Shown: positions 1-12,614, counted from the first letter of the stretch. The stretch: 64,000 bases of DNA from Panax quinquefolius (GCA_020205615.1 CM035160.1:125889605-125953604), one strand, 5' to 3'. The notes: a model not told the origin generated them from the sequence alone. Numbers and translations are program-made.

Positions 1-714
1 ATTCAAATTTCCTTGAAAGCTTATCCAAACCAAACTTACTTTGGTGCAGACTTGTATTCTAAATAATCGAGATGAACAACTCTTTAATAGAGGTTTACGC
101 TAGCGTTGAAATGGTTGTGCACAATACATCAGTACGAAGGGTTGATCCCCTAAGTCGTGGAGTCCTTATAGTCTTATAGATCATTAAAGTTAAAGTTGAA
201 AGATTACTTATAATCGTGGACACGATTCGTGGTCATTAGACCCTCAAAGAATGTTATAATTTTCGAAAGTTAATAGAATATATTGTTCAGGTTCTATTGA
301 GCCTAATATTGGCAATTGATGTAAAAGTTTAAAGATTTATTTATTGTTATTTCAAGTGGGCCTTGTTTGCTCACTCTTGCTTGTAAAATTTCTTACTAAA
401 GTTAAAAGCCGGTGATGTACTCAAACCAAAGAAGTGAAAAGGAAAGATGAACAAGTATCAATGACTTGTAATAGATTTGATAGTTTTATTATCGCACTTT
501 GGTTTAAAGATTGTAATGAAGTTTATTTAATTTTGCATTTGAATGATTGTTGTTAAAGGTTAGATAACTCCGGGAGATTTTTATTTGAGTTTGATCCTCG
601 TATGGCGTGTTTTATTATTCAATTTTATTATAATTGGGTAGTTATAAATGAATGTTTTGATTAAGTGAACACCAAATCTGTGGGAACAAAGTACCTGGAT
701 TTGGGGGTGTCACA
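1..714 (+). mobile_element. 3' part of a Ty3/gypsy LTR (Tekay-like), inserted in a Tat integrase gene
   Basis: The sequence ends in TTTGGGGGTGTCACA at 714, the usual LTR end of the gypsy families in this window, and at 715 the reading frame of a Tat-type integrase begins at once. The stretch around 350-385 (GGGCC..GCTCACTCTTGC) matches the conserved U5 region of the LTRs at 19222-21516 (minus strand) and 61900-62261. The stretch 40-235 also matches, in reverse orientation, the duplicated block at 22241-22560. The LTR start is outside the window, so I cannot say whether this is a solo LTR or the 3' LTR of a full element. TTAAC at 715-719 would be the right copy of the target duplication. Confidence 0.75.
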
Positions 715-1132
715 TTAACTTATGGGATGGAGGCAGTGCTCCCCATAGAAGTTGAAATGGAATCCTCAGTGTTGATAGGCGCTCGCTTAGATGAAGACCA
801 ATGGGTACAAGTCAAGTATCACCAATTGTCACTAATAGATTTAAAGGCGTAACCGCGGCTATCTTCCATGGTTAGTTATATCAAAGAAAGGATCGCCATA
901 TCCTACAACAAAAAAAGTCCTTCTACTTGTAGTTTAAACAACATGACTTGGTTTTTGAAGAAGACTATTGCAACCAAGATCAATCTAAGGAAAATTTGCT
1001 CCTAACTCGAAGGCCCGTTTGTTGTCAAGAAGTATTGACAGGAGGTGCTCTCAGATTAAAAGAAATGAATGAGATGAATTTCCATAACTCATCAATTTGG
1101 ACGCCAGTGAAATGGTACTATGTCCTCAAGTG
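715..1132 (+). pseudogene. Tat-lineage Ty3/gypsy integrase, C-terminal fragment
   Basis: Translation from 715 gives LTYGMEAVLPIEVE, a hallmark of the integrase C-terminal half in the plant Tat/Ogre group of Ty3/gypsy elements, followed by a linker. After a stop at about 850 and frameshifts, the frame from 948 gives CCQEVLTGGALRLKEMN and ends in KWYYV, the usual last residues of Tat integrases. The catalytic core lies upstream of the inserted LTR and is not in the window. Integrase would join the element's cDNA to host DNA; this copy is dead because it is split and frameshifted. The order integrase, then antisense ORF, then LTR downstream fits a Tat element on the plus strand. Confidence 0.85.
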
Positions 1133-2540
1133 ACCATCAAACAAACATCCTGGTGTTGGACCATCAGATCACCAAATATCCGGTTCTTTAACCCAAGGTT
1201 ACCATATGCAACTCTTCCACACTTTGTCCCTCGTGGAAACATACTTTTTCAAGCCGCTTACTTGGCTTCTTCTGCTCCTACGATGACTTAGGTCATCCCA
1301 CTCATGGATTTAACCTCTCGCGTTTGCGGCCTTACCTACCCATACATGGGATCAAACTTCTCATACCTATAGTTTATCCTCAACCTAGATTAAACTTTCT
1401 CCTCCCCGCACTAATTCTCGCATATGGATTACGCTTTTCCACTGCCATACGAGGGGCGAACTACGACCGATCTCTCTCTTCAATAGAGAATGCGAGGCAA
1501 CCATTTCATATGGCGCCATGTAATAAAACAAAACAACAAAACATTTCCACCCTTTTCCTTACAAAAAAACATTCCTACACCATTTACGCCATATATAATG
1601 TTGAACCTCTTACACTGGTTCAAACTACGCAGAACTGATCTCCTTTCAATAGAGTACACGTAGGCGACCATTCATGGTACGGTCTCACCCCTACCAAAAC
1701 ACAAACCCTTGTTAATTGGTACTCGGGATCATCTTTCAATTCACTACATTTCATTGGCTTCAGATCAAGGGATGGAATTACACGAACCCTCTTAAATAGG
1801 AGATTCGGCAACCATCTAAGCTGCACATACCTTGAAGAGCAACACCAATCCATAAGAGATGGAATTAACAGAAGCTTCCTAAATAGAAGTATCGGCGTAC
1901 CATCGTGGTCCTGTCAATCTCGAGAGGAAAGCCACACCCTCTCAACATTTTCATTCAGAAACCAGTCCCAAGACACCAAAGATGGTAGGAATACATACAG
2001 ATTGATGATCCATTCAAATATCCGAGACAACTCCGTCCATCCACCAGGGAGGAATTCGAATACATCAGATCACAAGCCTCAAGCAAGAAAAAATATCAAG
2101 CAAGTAGCAAAGTATATCTAAAAGGGAAGTGATCAAAAATATATTTCCCTGCTATATATATAATGTTGTTTGATATATACAATGTAATCTGTACATGACA
2201 AAATGGCTAAGCTTAGTCTGTAAAAGAAAATACAAGCTCACGTACAAGTCGCGGTATATGCGATGCTAACAAATGACGGAGTCCCTCTCGTAAGAAGGAG
2301 GCGGTTTGTGGTCTCCTGTGACGAGAATATCACACGACCCAACAGATCCGCAGCCATCTCGCATGGTGACCATATGCTCATCAATGTAAGCGCTCATCTC
2401 TAATGATCACGCTAGTGGTAAGGGACCTCACTACGATCATTTATCTGCGGATTTGCCACATCCCGGCGAGATATGGCACTATCCCGCTCAACTATCACCG
2501 CATCTCCGGGTTGATCTAGCCTCATCCTTACTCAACAATA
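1133..2540 (+). other. Non-coding spacer between Tat pol and the antisense ORF block
   Basis: About 1.4 kb without a supportable gene. Short ORFs on both strands have no recognisable motif. Tat and Ogre elements are known to have a long and variable region between pol and the 3' LTR, and the position fits that. It contains the degenerate repeats at 1468-1915 (listed separately) and nothing else that I recognise. Confidence 0.6.
1468..1915 (+). repeat. Degenerate tandem repeats in the Tat 3' region
   Basis: A motif of the form (T)C(T/A)AATAGA followed within about 20 bases by GGC(A/G)ACCAT recurs at about 1480-1510, 1646-1675, 1792-1815 and 1888-1905. The spacing is irregular, roughly 90-170 bp. 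The copies are strongly diverged. Macas and colleagues described such short tandem repeats in the hypervariable 3' region of Tat/Ogre elements as a source of satellites. Confidence 0.45.
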
Positions 2541-2642
2541 AAGACATCTCTGCATGAAGCTAATGCCTCGCCTCTCTCCCATAGAATCTGCGTCTCTCCC
2601 ATCAAGGGTAGTCAACATCATAGTACTTTGCTCAATGCTGAA

Positions 2643-3980
2643 TCACAACAAAGATCGCATGCTGGGAGAATCCAAAAGAGATGCTAGCAACCCAGCACCT
2701 AGCTCTTCCCTGATGTGGGAATCAATGTCCTCCATGGGCTCTCTCTCATCTGTCTCACTATCCGGTACTGTGGATACAGTCACAGCCGATGCAATCTCTG
2801 TCCCCGATGTGGGAATCGATGAATACTCTTCTAAACAACTCGGATGGCTCATAAAAAAATTAGCTATCTCACGCTGATCCCAACAAGCATACACACGGGA
2901 TTTGTCCTTTCTTTGAAGGTAGCGAGAAGGTGAACACTCGACCTATCGCCTCTGAAAGGATGAAAGTCCCAAATCGGTCAAATCGGTGACATCACGGCCA
3001 ATGTTGGTGATAAGTAGTCACGCCCGCAAACCATGTCCGAGGGAGGTAGTCCATGCCCTGAAAGCATGAGTAATAAACCGTAGGGGTGAGTGAGCCGAAC
3101 ACGATAATATGACAAATGGATCTCTCGATATCGCTAAAAATATGGACCAAGACATAGCATCTATACACTCAGGTAATCAAAGGAGTATGACATGGATATA
3201 TCATGGGTGAACCAATACCCATGTCAGCCTAAGAGTGCCAATCTATCTCAAATGTGACATAAACCACATATAGTATGATCGAGCTGCCTGTGAACACTCC
3301 TGGCCAAATAAGTGCAGCGAAGAGGTGGTCGACCACAGTGGTCTCTCATGCTATGATCATCTTCCAGATAATGGTACGACCCTCCCTAAGAGATCTCACC
3401 ACCATGATGACTCCAACGTCTATCTCATCCATGTATCGTGGCATATAGACATACGATAGTATGCACAACAGTAGTACGTCAACCCTAGCTAGACGCCAAT
3501 GATCCTCCAATGCGGTGAAATCCCCGAAATGTCGTGAATAACTATCCTCAGAGCCAAATCTGTCAAACAAAAAACGCTGGGATATAATGTGGCTCAATGT
3601 AAGCTCATCCTGCACCTCTCTCAGCGCCAATCCAAAGAGGGTCATGAATCACGACTCATGTCCCCCAAAGATATACACAAGGTCATTTAGCGGCAGATCG
3701 TCAACCGTGCATACTCCTCTAGAGTAGGAGTCAACTCCTGGGTCCCGAATCAGAAAACTTGCCTATCCAATACCCAATGCTCTAGCATGCCATCCACAAA
3801 CCCTACGGGAACCTGAAACATCAATAAGGTCATGGTATGCTGCAACAAATGATCTACGGTCACCCTGTCTGATGGTGACATGCTATCATACCATGATCGC
3901 ATACCCGATGCCACTAAGGATGGTGGGGTATGATCAATACGGCTAACTGTCGAAGAAGACATTTGTACGGGCCGTGTCAT
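2643..3980 (-). pseudogene. Antisense accessory ORF (aORF) of the Tat element, DUF7745/plant-mobile-domain-like
   Basis: On the minus strand an ATG at 3980 opens a frame (MTRPVQMSSS...) that runs to about 3750. The motif FGTQELTPTLEEYA then reads at about 3745-3705, and the frame resumes at 3645-3346 with LFGLALREVQDELTL. A last block is seen at 2894-2643. F-G-x-x-E-L-T-P-T-L-E-E-Y is the signature of the plant DUF7745 / plant mobile domain group. Tat-lineage elements of several plants carry an extra ORF in antisense between integrase and 3' LTR, the position seen here. At least two frameshifts break it. Function is unknown. The motif and position are seen; the link to known aORFs is inference. 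Confidence 0.6.
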
Positions 3981-4276
3981 AAGACCATCCGGGGGTCAAT
4001 GCTGAATATCTCTAGACATACATACATACATATGCATAATATGATACATGCATAGCAGATAATGGATGGAAATATGATATAGGGAATGAAAAACTGTGCA
4101 TACATTACTAAGTATATCAACATCTAAAACATCATCTATGTACATCTACAAATATAGGGAAATGGGGCACAGACGCCCTACTACTAACAGAGGCCTATCA
4201 AAAGATATAGCGAGAATGGGGCACAGCCACCCAATATCTAACAGAGACCTATCAAAAGAGATAACGAGAATACACA

Positions 4277-5590
4277 TCAGAAGAAGACAATGATGTCGAT
4301 GTCCACATCATCAATCATGTCCACCTGACGTAACTCCTCCTGAGTCACTGGATCTCTATCAACAGGGATGTTAGGCCTATACATAGGAGGATCTACGCCG
4401 GCAAAACCAAATGGGTCATCTAAGGGGCCATCTCCTGAGCTAGAAGGATCAAACGAACCTGCCTCTACTGGGTCTCTGCCCAAATACTGGATAAATATAT
4501 GTGCCTGATCCAACTGTCGGGTCAAACTATCAATCTCTGTCATATGAGTCGGATCTCAAGCACAGGCTATCCAATCGGTCATTATCACACGCATCCGGAA
4601 CCATATCCCCATGAACCGAGTGGCGGGATCGGGTCCAATAGTCTGAGGCAACCACCAACGCCGAATGTCTCCCGAGTACACGGACCTCTCGATAATGCAA
4701 AAAATCACAACCCCAACAATGGGATATCAAAGGATCGGGTGATCGCGATACATGCCAATAACGCCTGGTAGGAGGCAAGATTGATATACGAATCTCCCCT
4801 GTGGTGCTCCTACTAGCACGCTCTCCTAAATAGAGCTCCTAGCCTCCATCTGTGAAGATAAGAACTCTCCTGGTGGAAATCACGTACTCGACTCCAGTCG
4901 GGTATTCATCCTCAAAATCGATGGCCAAATGTTCCCCAGAATAGGGAATCCATGTTTTAATCTTAGTTATTAACAACTCCAGCTACAAGTGGCAGTGAGT
5001 GAAACCCTTAGCTATAGGGACCTCCACCAATATAGAATGATGCCATTATCGTCCTCGTGGATAGGTATCTAAACCTAACGACGGGGAAGGATGGAGAAGA
5101 ATGCCCTGAATCCCCAATCTTGCACTACCGCTCTGTAATCAGGATGAAGAGCCTGAAACATAGAGTGTATACTAAATCAATTCCCTCGAGGTCGTAGTGA
5201 AGCGGTGAACCCAAATGAAACGAAACGATCAACATCAAAATCTTTACCCTCATCAGCAGTGAGAAGGAAGATTAAGATCTAACGCCATACGTCGTTAGCA
5301 TGCAAGTACATCAAGGGATGTCTCACAAAATCACCCGTAAGCTCGGGTTTGCCACTGAATACAGGGAGCTCCCCTACGGGGAACATGTGGCAAGCAGAGA
5401 GGGATCCTCAATCTAATATCCTCATCCTCATCCTCAACGTCTGTAACATCACCGGATCGGATGAATCACGGCCTCCACCAATCGACGAGGTACGTCTGAT
5501 GAACGGGGTGAGGTAATTCGTAAGCCCTCCTCAGATACCGTAAGTGGTCCCTACGGAACTACTCACACGATCCGGATCCATAATATATGG
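4277..5590 (-). pseudogene. Second antisense coding-like block, unrecognised
   Basis: Minus-strand open segments at 4778-4530 and 4543-4277 overlap in different frames and probably form one broken ORF that ends at 4277 in an acidic, proline-rich tail (DDVDIDIIVFF). Upstream, a protein-like stretch runs through about 5340-4790 (for example WIPYSGEHLAIDFEDEYPTG near 4950-4890) with stops in between. A possible start ATG is at about 5581 but meets a stop after 16 codons. I do not recognise the family. It lies upstream of, and in the same direction as, the DUF7745-like block, so it may be the first half of the same aORF, a second aORF, or an older copy. Confidence 0.35.
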
Positions 5591-5599
5591 ACAACAAGT

Positions 5600-6480
5600 C
5601 TCCAAATCACCTCAGAAAGGGTGTGGTATTTCCTTACCTGGAGCTTTTTAGAATGCATTTTATGACTATATGCATGCATGCATTTACTTTAACAAATAAT
5701 AGAGTTAAAATGCATGACTACCCAAAGCCTACATTTTGAAAATTTTTTCCATAGTCTCCTTTGAAAATAGGACTATCCACATGCACATAGGCATGTCTAG
5801 GTGGCCATTCAGTAGCACACCTGCCCCAAATTCATATACATAATATATGCATTAAAAATCAAAATCATTCATATATAAGGTTAACCTCAATATCAGGAGT
5901 ACTTTGCCTTTCTACCTTTTGCTCATTAGACATCAAATAGGACAAAAAATAGTAGAAAAAGGTGCCATTTTGACTATCTCAAAAGTCAAATTTTTTCATA
6001 TCATTATGTTCAACATGGTTTAATACTAGCATTTACTATGTTGAATCTTTTATATCAAGTCATTTGTGCATACATAATCACTACTATGTGTTTAGATGCA
6101 TTTCATGCGATAACTCATTTTCCAAAGGATAAAAACTGGAAAAAATACATGCATACGTTACCAGGATAGTGCAGAACACTTGTATGGTGACATAATTTGC
6201 AGAAAATAACCCGAACTCAGCAGATTTGAAGGAGGCTCTCAGATTTTCCTTTGCGAAACAAGTTGAAAGTGACTTGTGATACCAACCTGCTGGATTATAT
6301 CATCCACGGTTGGTCCATGAGCTCATCTATGCCTAAAGTAAAACTGCGCACCTCCTATGTGGGCCCCACCCCTCCGGCTTCGCTCCCCGCTCGAGTTGCA
6401 AAGGAGTTCTTCGCGATCCGAAAAGTCAAATCGGGAATAAAAATGCTACACGATTGAGCAAAACAACATACAATCCTGGT
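5600..6480. other. AT-rich spacer, no gene seen
   Basis: This stretch lies between the antisense ORF block and the LTR-like region. It has only short ORFs, such as the plus-strand 68-codon ORF at 6251-6457 with no recognisable motif. A polypurine tract and LTR start should lie near here if the model of a Tat 3' LTR is right, but I could not place either with confidence. Confidence 0.4.
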
Positions 6481-6637
6481 CTTCTCAGATGAAACTTTGA
6501 GTCTATACATCACTCATTGGTAGTCACCCGAACACGAGGTATACCCTACCAATGATCTCATTTGTTACAAATCACATCTGGCAATACCTTGTACAGGTCC
6601 AATGTCGCCAACTTCGGGTCATTACCCTAAAAGATCA

Positions 6638-7045
6638 ACGTGATCCCCGACGAGGGTTACAACGTAGATCCCCGACAGGGTTACAACGTGAAGCCCCGAT
6701 AGGGGATTAAAACGCATATTTTAGCCGTTGACACACATATCAATAAAGGTCAAGCAGCCTTGACATTATCTCAGCCGATGGCGATTAAACCTATCAGAGC
6801 TATAGAGCTATTCGAGGATTTCATGCTCGATTACTCATATTCCCCAGCGGATCCCCGACGGGGGTCACAACTTAATGTTCCGTTGATTCACACATCAGCG
6901 AAGGTCAAGCAACCTTGACAATCTACCCATAGAGTATCAGTCGTTGATTCACACGTTAGTGAAGGTCAAGCAACCTTGACAGTCTATCCCACAGGGTTTT
7001 CATCCGTTGATTCATATGTCGGTGAAGTACACGCCAACGGTTAGT
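6638..7045 (+). repeat. Two interleaved short direct repeats in the LTR U3
   Basis: ATCCCCGACGAGGGTTACAAC-like units occur at about 6640, 6668, 6692 (diverged) and 6847. GTTGATTCACACATCAGCG-like units followed by AAGGTCAAGCAACCTTGACA occur at about 6724, 6882, 6951 and 7011, the last three spaced 60-70 bp. GTCAAGCAACCTTGAC is itself a near-palindrome (GTCAAG..CTTGAC), so each unit can form a hairpin or bind a dimeric factor. Confidence 0.65.
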
Positions 7046-7659
7046 CGACATCCCCGAAAGCATTTGTCGTTGGCAAAGAATCGATGAATCTTTGACATAT
7101 CCCAAGCGATACCAACCAGAAAGGTCAATGTTATCAAGGAGGATCGATGATGGAATATGTTATACACATCCTCAAATGCACTCAAGCTTTATCCCCACGA
7201 TCTTTTACACATAAGAGGTACATCTTTAGGATCAAGTCGTTACTAAGAACCCAAGAATTTGGTGATAACCCCAACATCAACATCCTAATAGATTCAGATC
7301 ACACATCAAATTTGGTCATCATTGCCAATCCCCAAATAAGCAACAGAGAGCCAACAATAATCCCCAAAGATGTTGGCTACAACCCCTGCATACATGCATC
7401 ACACATTTGCATCATGTTGCTACATATAGTACCATGTTTGTCTTGTTGCATTTCAAGTGTCTAGGATTCTTTATCCTACCCATGCATTGCCCATATGAGT
7501 ATGATAAAGAGGGCATCTCAGAGACACTCAAAATTTTATGTACACCGCTACTAACATTGCAGGAGGATGATTCGCTCTTTAAGAGGAACCACGGAAGATA
7601 GTTCATATCCATTCCGGATACTACCTGAAGTTCATCATCAACCCTAGAACACACACTAG

Positions 7660-7860
7660 GAGTAACAATTCTAACCTCGGATATAACCCCAAGGTATGCA
7701 GATCCAATACCGGAACACACACCAGAGAAGACCGATTAATTTCGGAGATAACCCCGAGGTATCCAGTCTCAGTCCCAATCATGGGAATAGCTACCAACCT
7801 TGGTGATCACCCCAAGGAATGCAGTTTCGGCGATAACCCTGGAAATGCTTGTTTCAAATG
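7660..7860 (+). repeat. Short direct repeats with ATAACCCC(A/G)AGGTAT core
   Basis: The core ATAACCCCAAGGTATGCAG and variants recur at about 7683, 7748, 7806 and 7832, spaced 30-65 bp and embedded in diverged flanks. They precede the TATA box by about 600 bp and may be U3 enhancer-type repeats, which is inference. Confidence 0.5.
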
Positions 7861-8442
7861 CAACCAACTTCAATCTTGGCACTCACAACGAGATACTCAA
7901 GACCAACCCGGAGGTAACACCGGAGGATGCACACCTCGTAGATGACATCGAGGACCTTCAACAATTGCAGCAGTCCAATCTCAGTGAAGCCCTGAGCAAT
8001 GTCTGCTTTATCAGCCCAAACCGGCGATAATACCGGTGAAGGGAAACATCGTCATCTCGCCAACACAATGCCACGTCACGTCGTCTCAATATTTTATACA
8101 CATCTCTACACAACGATGTCCCACAAGAATCAAGGAAAACCAATCCCGAGTGACTATTGTGCGGGGTAACGGATGGAATTTGAAGCTTGAAGACCGGAGG
8201 GCATCGTCCCATCTTCAATGACTTAGTACAAATTCTAATCCCATGCCAATTTATAACTCTCGACAACGCCGGTCCGAAATAGGTCCTGTATACCTCAATC
8301 AGATACCCAGATTGCAATTCTGAAAGTTTGAGCGAACAATACAAGGCTGCCCAGTGCACGACCTACGAGACGACTGGACCAGAAACCTGTAGTAGCTCTA
8401 AGACACTGCAACCCAACCACGGTACACCTCATGGCCCCCCTC

Positions 8443-8450
8443 TATAAATA
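8443..8450 (+). promoter_or_regulatory. TATA box of the Tat-type LTR
   Basis: TATAAATA in a GC-rich local setting (GCCCCCCTCTATAAATAGCG). Transcription would start about 30 bp downstream, near 8475-8480, at GCAAGAGAAAACGG. This is the best promoter signal in the first 16 kb. Confidence 0.65.
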
Positions 8451-8737
8451 GCGGGCTTGGGGTGGCCATTTTGCAAGAGAAAACGGCGAGGAAGCCCTGT
8501 CCAATTTGCTGTGTACTCACCCCATACGAAGTATTTTCTCATTTTAAACACATGTGAGCTCATATATAGCTACTTTTGTACCCACAAAAGCTAGTGTTTA
8601 CCTACTTTAAAGATATAGAAGTCTTCTTTGGTAGCCCACTGTAAGCCTTCTCACACACTTTAAAGTCTTTCTCTTCATCTTTGCACACACCCTTCTTCAC
8701 GTTGAGAGTCGTACTGCGTGCATTTGCCCAGATTTTG

Positions 8738-8768
8738 GTTCGTAGTTTTATTTCGCTTTATATATACA

Positions 8769-8808
<40 letters not shown>

Positions 8809-8868
8809 ACTAACATTATCGAGTTATATCTCGATTGAGCTAAGACTTTGGCTAGAGCGCTTTATTTG

Positions 8869-8906
<38 letters not shown>

Positions 8907-9110
8907 TTGTGTGTCGAACTTTGTTCGATGAGCCTAGACTTCGGTCTAGAGCGTTTACTGCTTTAATATATATATAAGTCAAACTTTGTTCGATGAGCCT
9001 AGACTTTTTAGTCTAGCTGCCTTCGCTTTAATATATATATATATATATATATATATTACTGTGTCTGACTGCTCGATGAGCCTAGATTTTATATCCGGTC
9101 GTTATACTCG

Positions 9111-9165
<55 letters not shown>

Positions 9166-10477
9166 TTATATATATGAACTGTTGTTTGACTTTGTTCGAT
9201 GAGCCTCGGATTTTATATCCTATGCGTTTTACTCGCTTTTATATATATATACTTATATATATGAACTGCTGTTTGACTTTGTTCGATGAGCCCGAATTTT
9301 ACATCCTGCTTTTTATTCGCTATTATATATATATACTTATATATATATTTACATTGTCGAACTCGCTCGATGAACTCGATTTTATATCCTAATGCGTTTA
9401 TTGCTTATATATATATATATATATATATTTCATCCCACCTAGAGTTTACTTCGTGTTGGTTGATCGCTTTTACAGCTTTCTTTACGCTTTATGTCCTACC
9501 TGAGTTCACTTCGTGCTTGATTGCTTTAGCAATTTTTTATTTACGTTTTTCCCTTTCCGGAGTTTCCTCCATGGCGGTTGATAGCTTTTACAGCTTTATT
9601 TAAATCTTTGATCTCCCATGGAGGTGCTTCGTGGTTGGTGATCATGTCAGATATATATATATATTTACAGCTTTTATATATATACCGCCATCGCTTTCAT
9701 ACAAATTATGGTATCACGTATGCCTTTAAGAATCATGTGATCACATATTCAAATTTATTGATCTAGATTCTGGTTCCCATGATGGACATTTTAAGTAGTA
9801 AACTTTTTGTAAATTATTCTGATGTCTCGAATTTTCTCGGATGGTTTCCATACCCACGAGGAAGTTTTATTATTTTGTACATTATTTTCATACGCTTGCC
9901 TCAGATCTGTAAAATAAAATCAATCAAGCCAACACTTAATAAAATGGAGTGTAAAAGGTCTCAATTACTATCGAGCATCGTGGTTTGAAAACCTTTTTTA
10001 TAAAACCTCACCGCTATATCTTGTTAAAACCGAATTTTTATAAATTCAAACCCTATGTGTATAGGTGCGAACGAGGCCGTGACTACTTCCAAATAACAAC
10101 ACATCAACCAACACATACACACATTCGGATAATAGTTTCTTGAAAAGAGGTTAGCCACCTTGTAACACGGATGTCTGGTGCCTAACACCTTCCCTCCGCA
10201 TAACAAATTCCTTGACCCTAATGAATCTTTGTTTCAATCAATTCAGTTTAGCGTTGTCACATCACTGGGTCAATGTGCTAACCTTTTTCTCGATTGTGTT
10301 GGTACAACCATTTAAAAAACCAACTAACGACTCTTATCAAATTCATCGTCGACATTATACATGCTGACCTTTTCACTTGTTTTTCAAACAAATCTCACCT
10401 AAAATGAGAACACCAAAGAACAAGTAACGGAAAGGGACAATTAAAAATCCCGACGTCGACACCCCTGACTTCTATCC
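8738..10477 (+). repeat. Array unit 1 (1740 bp)
   Basis: Longest unit, with six (b)-type subrepeats between 8900 and 9420, part (c) at about 9430-9650 and part (d) from about 9650. It follows the LTR promoter region directly, so it may be the original copy. Confidence 0.8.
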
Positions 10478-10503
10478 GTGGTTTTATTTCATTTATATAC
10501 ATA

Positions 10504-10538
<35 letters not shown>

Positions 10539-10594
10539 GACTAACATTATCGAAGTTATGCCTCGATCGAGCCTGAGACTTCGGTTTGGAGCGC

Positions 10595-10629
<35 letters not shown>

Positions 10630-10774
10630 GAACTGTATGTCGAACTTTGTTCGATGAGCCTGAACTTTAGTCCAGTGCATTTACTCAGCTATATATATAT
10701 ATATATACTTATATATATAAATCTGTTGTCGAACTCGCTCGATGAGCCAAGATTTTATATCCCATATTTACTCG

Positions 10775-10831
<57 letters not shown>

Positions 10832-10946
10832 TTATATATATGAATTGTTGTTGAACTCTGTTCGATGAACCTGGGTTTTACATCTGAATTGTTGTCGAAC
10901 TCTGTTCGACGAGCCTGTATTTTACATCTGGTGCGTTTATTGCTTG

Positions 10947-10979
<33 letters not shown>

Positions 10980-12089
10980 TGTCCCACCTAGAGTTTACTT
11001 CATGGTGGTTGATCGCTTTTACAACTTTCTTTACGTTTCGTCCTGCCTAGAGTTCACTTCGTGGCAGTTAATTGCTTTGTACAACTTTATTTACATTTTG
11101 TCCAACCTGGAGTTTCCTCCGTTGTTATTGATAGCTTTTACAGCTTTATTTATATTTTTTCCCACCTTGAGTTTCCTCCGTGGTGGTTGATAGCTTTTAT
11201 AGCTTTATTTACTTTTCTGATCCCCCATGGAGGTGCTTACGTGGTTGGTGATCATGTCTCGATATATATATTTACGCTTTTTATATATATACCGCCATCG
11301 CTTTCATATAAATTACGGTATCATATGCGCCTTAGGAATCATTTGATCACAGATTCACCTATTGGATCTAGATTCGGTTCGTGATGGACATTTTCACCGT
11401 AAAGCGCCTTGTAAATTATTCTCGCGATGTCCGAATTTTCTCGATGGTTTCCATACCCACGAGGAAGTCTCAAGATTATTTTGTACATTATTTTCATACG
11501 GATGCCTCGCATCTCAGAAAATAAAATCAATCAATTCTAACACTTCATAAAATGGGAGTGTAAAAGGTCTCAATTACTATTGAGCATCGTGGTTTGAAAA
11601 ACCTTTTTATAAAACCTCACCGCTATATCTTGTTAAAACTGAATTTTTTATAAATTCAAACCCTATGTGTATAGGTGCGAACTAGGCCTCGCACTACTTC
11701 CAAATAACAACACATTGACCCACACATACACACATTCAGATAATAGTTTCTTGAAAAGAGGCGGTCACCTTGGTAACACGGATGTTGGGGGATGCCTAAC
11801 ACCTTCCCTCCGCATAACAAAATCCCCGGACCCTAATGAATATTTCGCTTTCAATTTAATTCGCTTAGCAAAGTCACATCACCGGGTCAATGTGCAAACC
11901 TTTTTCTTTATTGTGTTGGTACAACCATTTAAAAACCAACTAACAACTCTTAACAATCCATCATCGACATTGTACATGTCGCACCTTTTCACTTGTTTTT
12001 TCAAACAAATCTCACCTAAAATGAGAACACCAAAGAACAAGTAACTAAAGGGACAATTAAAATCCCGGACGCCGACACGGACTTGGCCC
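10478..12089 (+). repeat. Array unit 2 (1612 bp)
   Basis: Four (b) subrepeats, two of them joined without a TA tract (about 10840-10920). Part (c) covers 10980-11250. Part (d) includes GTGCCTAACACC-like sequence near 11790 and a PBS-like site at 11941. Confidence 0.8.
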
Positions 12090-12103
12090 GTGGTTTTATT
12101 TCA

Positions 12104-12166
<63 letters not shown>

Positions 12167-12229
12167 GGACTAACATTATCGAAAGTTATGCCTCGATTGA
12201 GCCTGAACTTTGTTTGGAGCGTTTATTTA

Positions 12230-12265
<36 letters not shown>

Positions 12266-12409
12266 CTGTGTGTCGAACTTTGTTCGATGAGCCTAGACTT
12301 TGGTCTGGTGCGTTTACTCGCTCATATATATATATATACTTATATATATAAACTGTTGTCGAACTCTGTTCGATGAGCCAAGATTTTATATCTCGCATGC
12401 GTTTACTCG

Positions 12410-12454
<45 letters not shown>

Positions 12455-12564
12455 TTATATATATGAATTGTTGTCGAACTCGCTCGATGAGCCCGGATTT
12501 TACATCTAAATTGTTGTCGACTCTCGCTCGACGAGCCCGTATTTTACATCCTATATGCTTATTG

Positions 12565-12614
<50 letters not shown>

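Larger units (their letters stand above)
6480..8737 (+). mobile_element. Probable U3/R part of a Tat-type LTR
   Basis: This GC-richer block has several short direct-repeat families (6640-7045, 7660-7850), then a clear core promoter (TATAAATA at 8443) in CCCTCTATAAATAGCGGG. About 30 bp further on begins a pyrimidine/purine-mixed leader-like sequence that runs into the array at 8738. The order integrase, antisense ORF, repeats, TATA box is that expected for the 3' LTR of a Tat element. The left LTR border is not identified and no second LTR copy is in the window, so the call rests on position and promoter only. Confidence 0.5.

Noticed and set aside
2554..2877. 107-codon plus-strand ORF
   Set aside because: It overlaps the antisense aORF block on the other strand and has no motif; taken as a shadow.
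7958..8359. 133-codon minus-strand ORF in the LTR-like region
   Set aside because: No recognisable motif, cysteine- and arginine-rich chance reading upstream of the TATA box; not supported.
11667..12044. 125-codon ORF in array unit 2
   Set aside because: It lies in the conserved 850-bp block, but the frame is broken in other units, so it is chance.
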